In this document: positions 5,814-8,412 of the stretch, piece after piece
Numbering within the stretch: position 1 is the stretch's first letter
Layout of the letters: every line of letters starts with the position of its first letter
NCBI GenBank assembly: GCA_021797025.1
Contig: JAKAAK010000139.1
Span: 1 to 8,412, forward strand
Length of the DNA stretch: 8,412 bases
Direction: 5' to 3'
From: Thermoplasmata archaeon
Lineage (GTDB): Archaea; Thermoplasmatota; Thermoplasmata; Thermoplasmatales; Thermoplasmataceae
Notes under the pieces: model-generated
Database searches by the model: none
What the model was told of the DNA's origin: nothing
The model's input: only the letters and a program-made list of their open reading frames with translations
Translations under genes and position numbers: made by a program

Positions 5814-7708
5814 TCTTGATCTCCCTTTTCTGAAATCCTATATATTTTATAAAGTGAATCTATAAGGTTAATTTTTTCTTCATTATTATCCGGTGCATAC
5901 ATTAAAGCTATAAGGAATATACTTTTCCATAGTTTTGCTCTTGTACCTTCAATTGGTGGCAATCTTACTATAGATTCATTTTCGTTTTTCTTTTCAACCT
6001 GTCCGTATTGTGATTTATCTTTTGTTGTGATAATTGTTGGAGTTGATTTCTTTTTTTCCTTGAAAATTTCGACAGTTTTTTCGTAAGGATCCGTTGTATT
6101 TGTTTTTTCTTTTCTTAAAATGCTTTGTCTATCTTTTACTATTTTTACTATTCCGTCTCCTTCTTTAAATTCTTCTTGTAAAGATTTATAAAAGTCTGAA
6201 ATATCTGGCAGTCTTTTGGGTTCATTCTGAAGGGGAGTCTCTGGAATTGTCTTAGAGTTTTCACTGGCCTGGTTTTTATTTTGACCACTCTGCATATAAT
6301 CTGAATCTGTCTTGGGCATCGAAGCACTGGGCTTTGGTGGGACCTTGCCATTGAGGATATTATCTAAGTATGCACGCAAATAAATATATGCCCTTGATCC
6401 TTCATAAAGGCTTTCTCTATCGAGATTTACAGACCTACGGAATCCTTTATTTAAGAATATTTCCATAAACATTTGGTGCAGGATAATAGGATTTTCACTA
6501 TAAAGGCGCAAATCATCAGAAAATTTATCTCCTATTGCAACGTTTAATACTCTATATAACATTCCCCTATAATCATGTGGCATAATTCTCGCATTTTGAT
6601 GGTAAACGTAGCCATTTATTTTAATATCAATTTTTTCATCTGCCTCATCTTTTAATTTATAAGTTTTAGGCCCTATAATGGCCACGTATGGGTCTAATTT
6701 TACTGCACCCCCTCTTGATTTGATATCATCTGCACTAGGGTATAAAATTGGCTTATACAATTTAAAATTATTCTTAATTTTTCCTTGTACTTTGAATTCT
6801 ATATAAACATTAAACTTAAGATTTTTTAAGATAGATTTTAACTTCAAATATTCTGGGTTATCTGTTCCAGGAATTTCATATGGTTCACCGTTAATATCTT
6901 TAACTTTAGATTTAATTGGACCATCATCTAAATATGCAACCGGGGTCATGAGGCCGACTGATGCTATTATTTGGTCCAACTGTTGGAGGTTTCCTATTTT
7001 ATTCAATTTCTGCATACATGAAATAAATCCCTCATAGTATTCCTGGTATTTACTCTCTTCTTCTTTTTCGTTATCGCATTTCTTTTGGAAAAAATAAGAT
7101 TTGCCTAGATTATTTAAAACAGATGCTAAAAATGGAGGCTTAAAGTCTTTTATTTCAATCTTTGTAAAATGATTGAAATCCGATTCGGATACGCCACTGG
7201 ATGTTATTATTACATTACCGATTGAGAATTTATCCATAGTTTCAGTAGCTGCTTGTACTTTATCGAAAAAATCTAGGGACACTTCAGCAGTATATACCCT
7301 GTGCTCATCTCTTTTTTTGGTAATTATTTTAAAAGCTCTACATGCTGATGCAATTGACAGTATTCCAATTCCAAGGTTTCCTATTACTTCTCTCCCACTG
7401 GATGTTTTACTTTTTTCATCTATGCTCTTTAGGCTTCCTCCTATATGTGTGAAGGCATATTGCAAATTATCTAAGTTCATGCCCTCCCCATCATCTTCTA
7501 CTAAAATGCTTTCCAAGTAAATTTCGCCTTCTTTGTAATCAAAATTGAAATAAATTTTGGTAGATTTGGCATCAGCATCAAATGAGTTGCTAAGTAACTC
7601 TTTTATTGCACTTGCAGGCGACCTGTATAGACCTGAAGATATCAATTGTATTATTCTAGGACTTACCTGCATAGTCAATCTTGTTTCAAATTTTTGCTCA
7701 TTAGTCAT
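5810..7708 (-). CDS. GHKL (Hsp90/MutL-like) ATPase, 632 residues
   Basis: The N-terminal 200 residues carry the Bergerat ATP-binding fold. The N box is AIKELLSNSFDADA (Glu37 as general base, Asn41 for Mg2+), the G1 box is EDDGEGM (Asp72, Gly74, Gly76), a flexible lid region follows near 90-108, and the glycine-rich GNLGIGILSI is at 110-119. This is the pattern of Hsp90, MutL and MORC proteins, which clamp on ATP binding. A long middle region follows, then a low-complexity linker rich in Pro, Ser, Gln and Asn (roughly 465-515) and a helical C-terminus. I take ATG 7708 as the start because GGGGTG (7720-7715) lies 6 nt before it; ATG 7711 and ATG 7747 are alternatives. The start overlaps the stop of the upstream gene, so the two are translationally coupled. 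The 3' end overlaps the DndC-like gene by 4 bp, tail to tail. The client is unknown; GHKL ATPases occur in several defence loci. Confidence 0.85.
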   Translation of the reverse strand: MTNEQKFETRLTMQVSPRIIQLISSGLYRSPASAIKELLSNSFDADAKSTKIYFNFDYKEGEIYLESILVEDDGEGMNLDNLQYAFTHIGGSLKSIDEKSKTSSGREVIGNLGIGILSIASACRAFKIITKKRDEHRVYTAEVSLDFFDKVQAATETMDKFSIGNVIITSSGVSESDFNHFTKIEIKDFKPPFLASVLNNLGKSYFFQKKCDNEKEEESKYQEYYEGFISCMQKLNKIGNLQQLDQIIASVGLMTPVAYLDDGPIKSKVKDINGEPYEIPGTDNPEYLKLKSILKNLKFNVYIEFKVQGKIKNNFKLYKPILYPSADDIKSRGGAVKLDPYVAIIGPKTYKLKDEADEKIDIKINGYVYHQNARIMPHDYRGMLYRVLNVAIGDKFSDDLRLYSENPIILHQMFMEIFLNKGFRRSVNLDRESLYEGSRAYIYLRAYLDNILNGKVPPKPSASMPKTDSDYMQSGQNKNQASENSKTIPETPLQNEPKRLPDISDFYKSLQEEFKEGDGIVKIVKDRQSILRKEKTNTTDPYEKTVEIFKEKKKSTPTIITTKDKSQYGQVEKKNENESIVRLPPIEGTRAKLWKSIFLIALMYAPDNNEEKINLIDSLYKIYRISEKGDQD

Positions 7709-8412
7709 CATACACACCCCATGAATTTGAATTATTAAAAAAATCATTATACATTTTCAGTACATGTTCACAAATGCTCTGCAGATCTACACTGCTGATA
7801 GGTTTATAGCCATGGACAGAACTAGATAGTGGATCATAATCATGTTGTAAATTTTGTAAATTTTGTTTCTGAGATATTATTTCATTCCCTATTTGTTTAT
7901 AATTTATAGTATTTTCAGTAATTTCTCTTAAAATTTTTAATCGCTCACCTTCGTACTCCTTTCCCTTATATTCTATACAGCTTTGCTTATTATTAGATAT
8001 TTTCTTTCTAAAATTCGAAGAAATCAAAACCAGAATAAAAATCTGAAAGCCTAACTTTTTTATTTTTTCATTTACACACTTATACTCAGAACTCGATCTA
8101 TGAATACTTGGTAAGTTTGGATAAAAGACCCAGACTCCAAAATTTTCATATACAATCCGTTCGTATAAAGTTCTTAATGAAAAAGATGCACTGTCCAAAT
8201 ATTCTAATGTGAAATAATTCACAAATTGCTCAAAATATGAATATATTCGGCCTATTGTATTACGAAAAAATGACGGATAATTTTTTTTCCAGTCCTCTAA
8301 ACTAGATTGTAACCCATTCGCCTTTGCTATAATATCGCTTGGATCTGATGATATCTGGGGTGGATTAATTATATATTTAGTTATATGCTTCTTTTCACAT
8401 ACAGCATAGAAA
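7701..8412 (-). CDS. Helical protein, 5' end beyond the window
   Basis: The minus-strand frame is open from the right edge (first full codon 8411-8409) to TAA 7701, giving 236 visible residues. A GTG at 8222 could be taken for a start, but the upstream part reads as good protein (for example LEDWKKNYPSFFRNTIGRIY), so the gene almost certainly begins outside. The product is soluble and mostly helical, with a short hydrophobic stretch (FQIFILVLISS). Two features recall HEPN-like or DUF5677-like helical proteins: a SLRTLYERIVYE segment and, near the C-terminus, DYDPLSSSVHG followed by a helix. These matches are weak and the family is not confirmed. Its stop overlaps the start of the GHKL ATPase gene, so the two form an operon with coupled translation and probably a physical partnership. 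A low-complexity Gln/Asn-rich segment lies near KQNLQNLQHD. Confidence 0.8.
   Translation of the reverse strand, partial: FYAVCEKKHITKYIINPPQISSDPSDIIAKANGLQSSLEDWKKNYPSFFRNTIGRIYSYFEQFVNYFTLEYLDSASFSLRTLYERIVYENFGVWVFYPNLPSIHRSSSEYKCVNEKIKKLGFQIFILVLISSNFRKKISNNKQSCIEYKGKEYEGERLKILREITENTINYKQIGNEIISQKQNLQNLQHDYDPLSSSVHGYKPISSVDLQSICEHVLKMYNDFFNNSNSWGVYDD
7715..7720 (-). promoter_or_regulatory. Shine-Dalgarno site of the GHKL gene
   Basis: GGGGTG on the minus strand (7720-7715) matches part of the archaeal anti-Shine-Dalgarno complement (GGAGGTGA). It sits 6 nt from ATG 7708 and 3 nt from ATG 7711, inside the end of the upstream gene. It decides against the more upstream ATG at 7747, whose first 12 codons would be hydrophobic and unlike the GHKL start. 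Confidence 0.5.

Noticed and set aside
7173..7520. Plus-strand frame of 115 codons inside the GHKL gene
   Set aside because: It lies opposite the ATP-binding motifs of the GHKL domain and is explained by that coding constraint.
1..8412. CRISPR array, tRNA or rRNA genes, intact insertion sequence, attachment-site duplication
   Set aside because: No spaced direct repeats, cloverleaf, rRNA-like sequence, intact transposase or terminal repeats were seen on either strand by eye.

Overview
The window looks like a low-GC, accessory (genomic-island) stretch of an acidophilic Thermoplasmatales archaeon (Ferroplasma, Acidiplasma or Cuniculiplasma-like). The reasons are archaeal TATA boxes about 25 nt upstream of likely leaderless start codons (clearest at 4772-4779 before the ATG at 4800), heavy use of AGA/AGG and ATA codons, and a DndC-type enzyme beside small orphan genes and decayed genes. 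The lineage is inferred from style, not from a marker gene. I found no tRNA, rRNA, CRISPR array or intact insertion sequence.

Left part (1-1006): a 43-codon basic gene on the minus strand (125-256) lies between two perfect odd-centred palindromes (46-68 and 264-288) that sit where operators would sit. The left one is placed to control a gene that starts at base 20 and leaves the window. To the right is a tyrosine recombinase (386-1006) that is probably dead: it has an in-frame TAA after codon 17, and Met replaces the first catalytic Arg.

Middle part (1007-4240): all genes here are orphans. They are a two-gene plus-strand cassette with a TAATG junction (1126-1838), a minus-strand protein with two N-terminal membrane helices and a long helical cytosolic part (2128-3147), a likely 5'-truncated gene remnant (3231-3404), and a 147-codon hypothetical gene (3594-4037).

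Right part (4245-8412): this is the most interesting block. A PD-(D/E)XK nuclease-like gene (4662-4245, minus) is broken by one extra A in an A8 run. It is divergent from a leaderless gene for a DndC-like PAPS-reductase-family sulfurtransferase (4800-5813). That gene overlaps by 4 bp, tail to tail, with a 632-residue GHKL (Hsp90/MutL-type) ATPase (7708-5810). The ATPase is translationally coupled to an upstream helical protein that runs off the right edge (7701 to beyond 8412).

A working interpretation is a reduced or hybrid defence-type locus in which a DndC-like enzyme sulfur-modifies nucleic acid, while the GHKL ATPase, its coupled partner and possibly the now frameshifted nuclease act as the sensing or restriction side. 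The usual Dnd partners (DndA, D, E, FGH) are absent from the window. The link between these genes is inferred from adjacency only.
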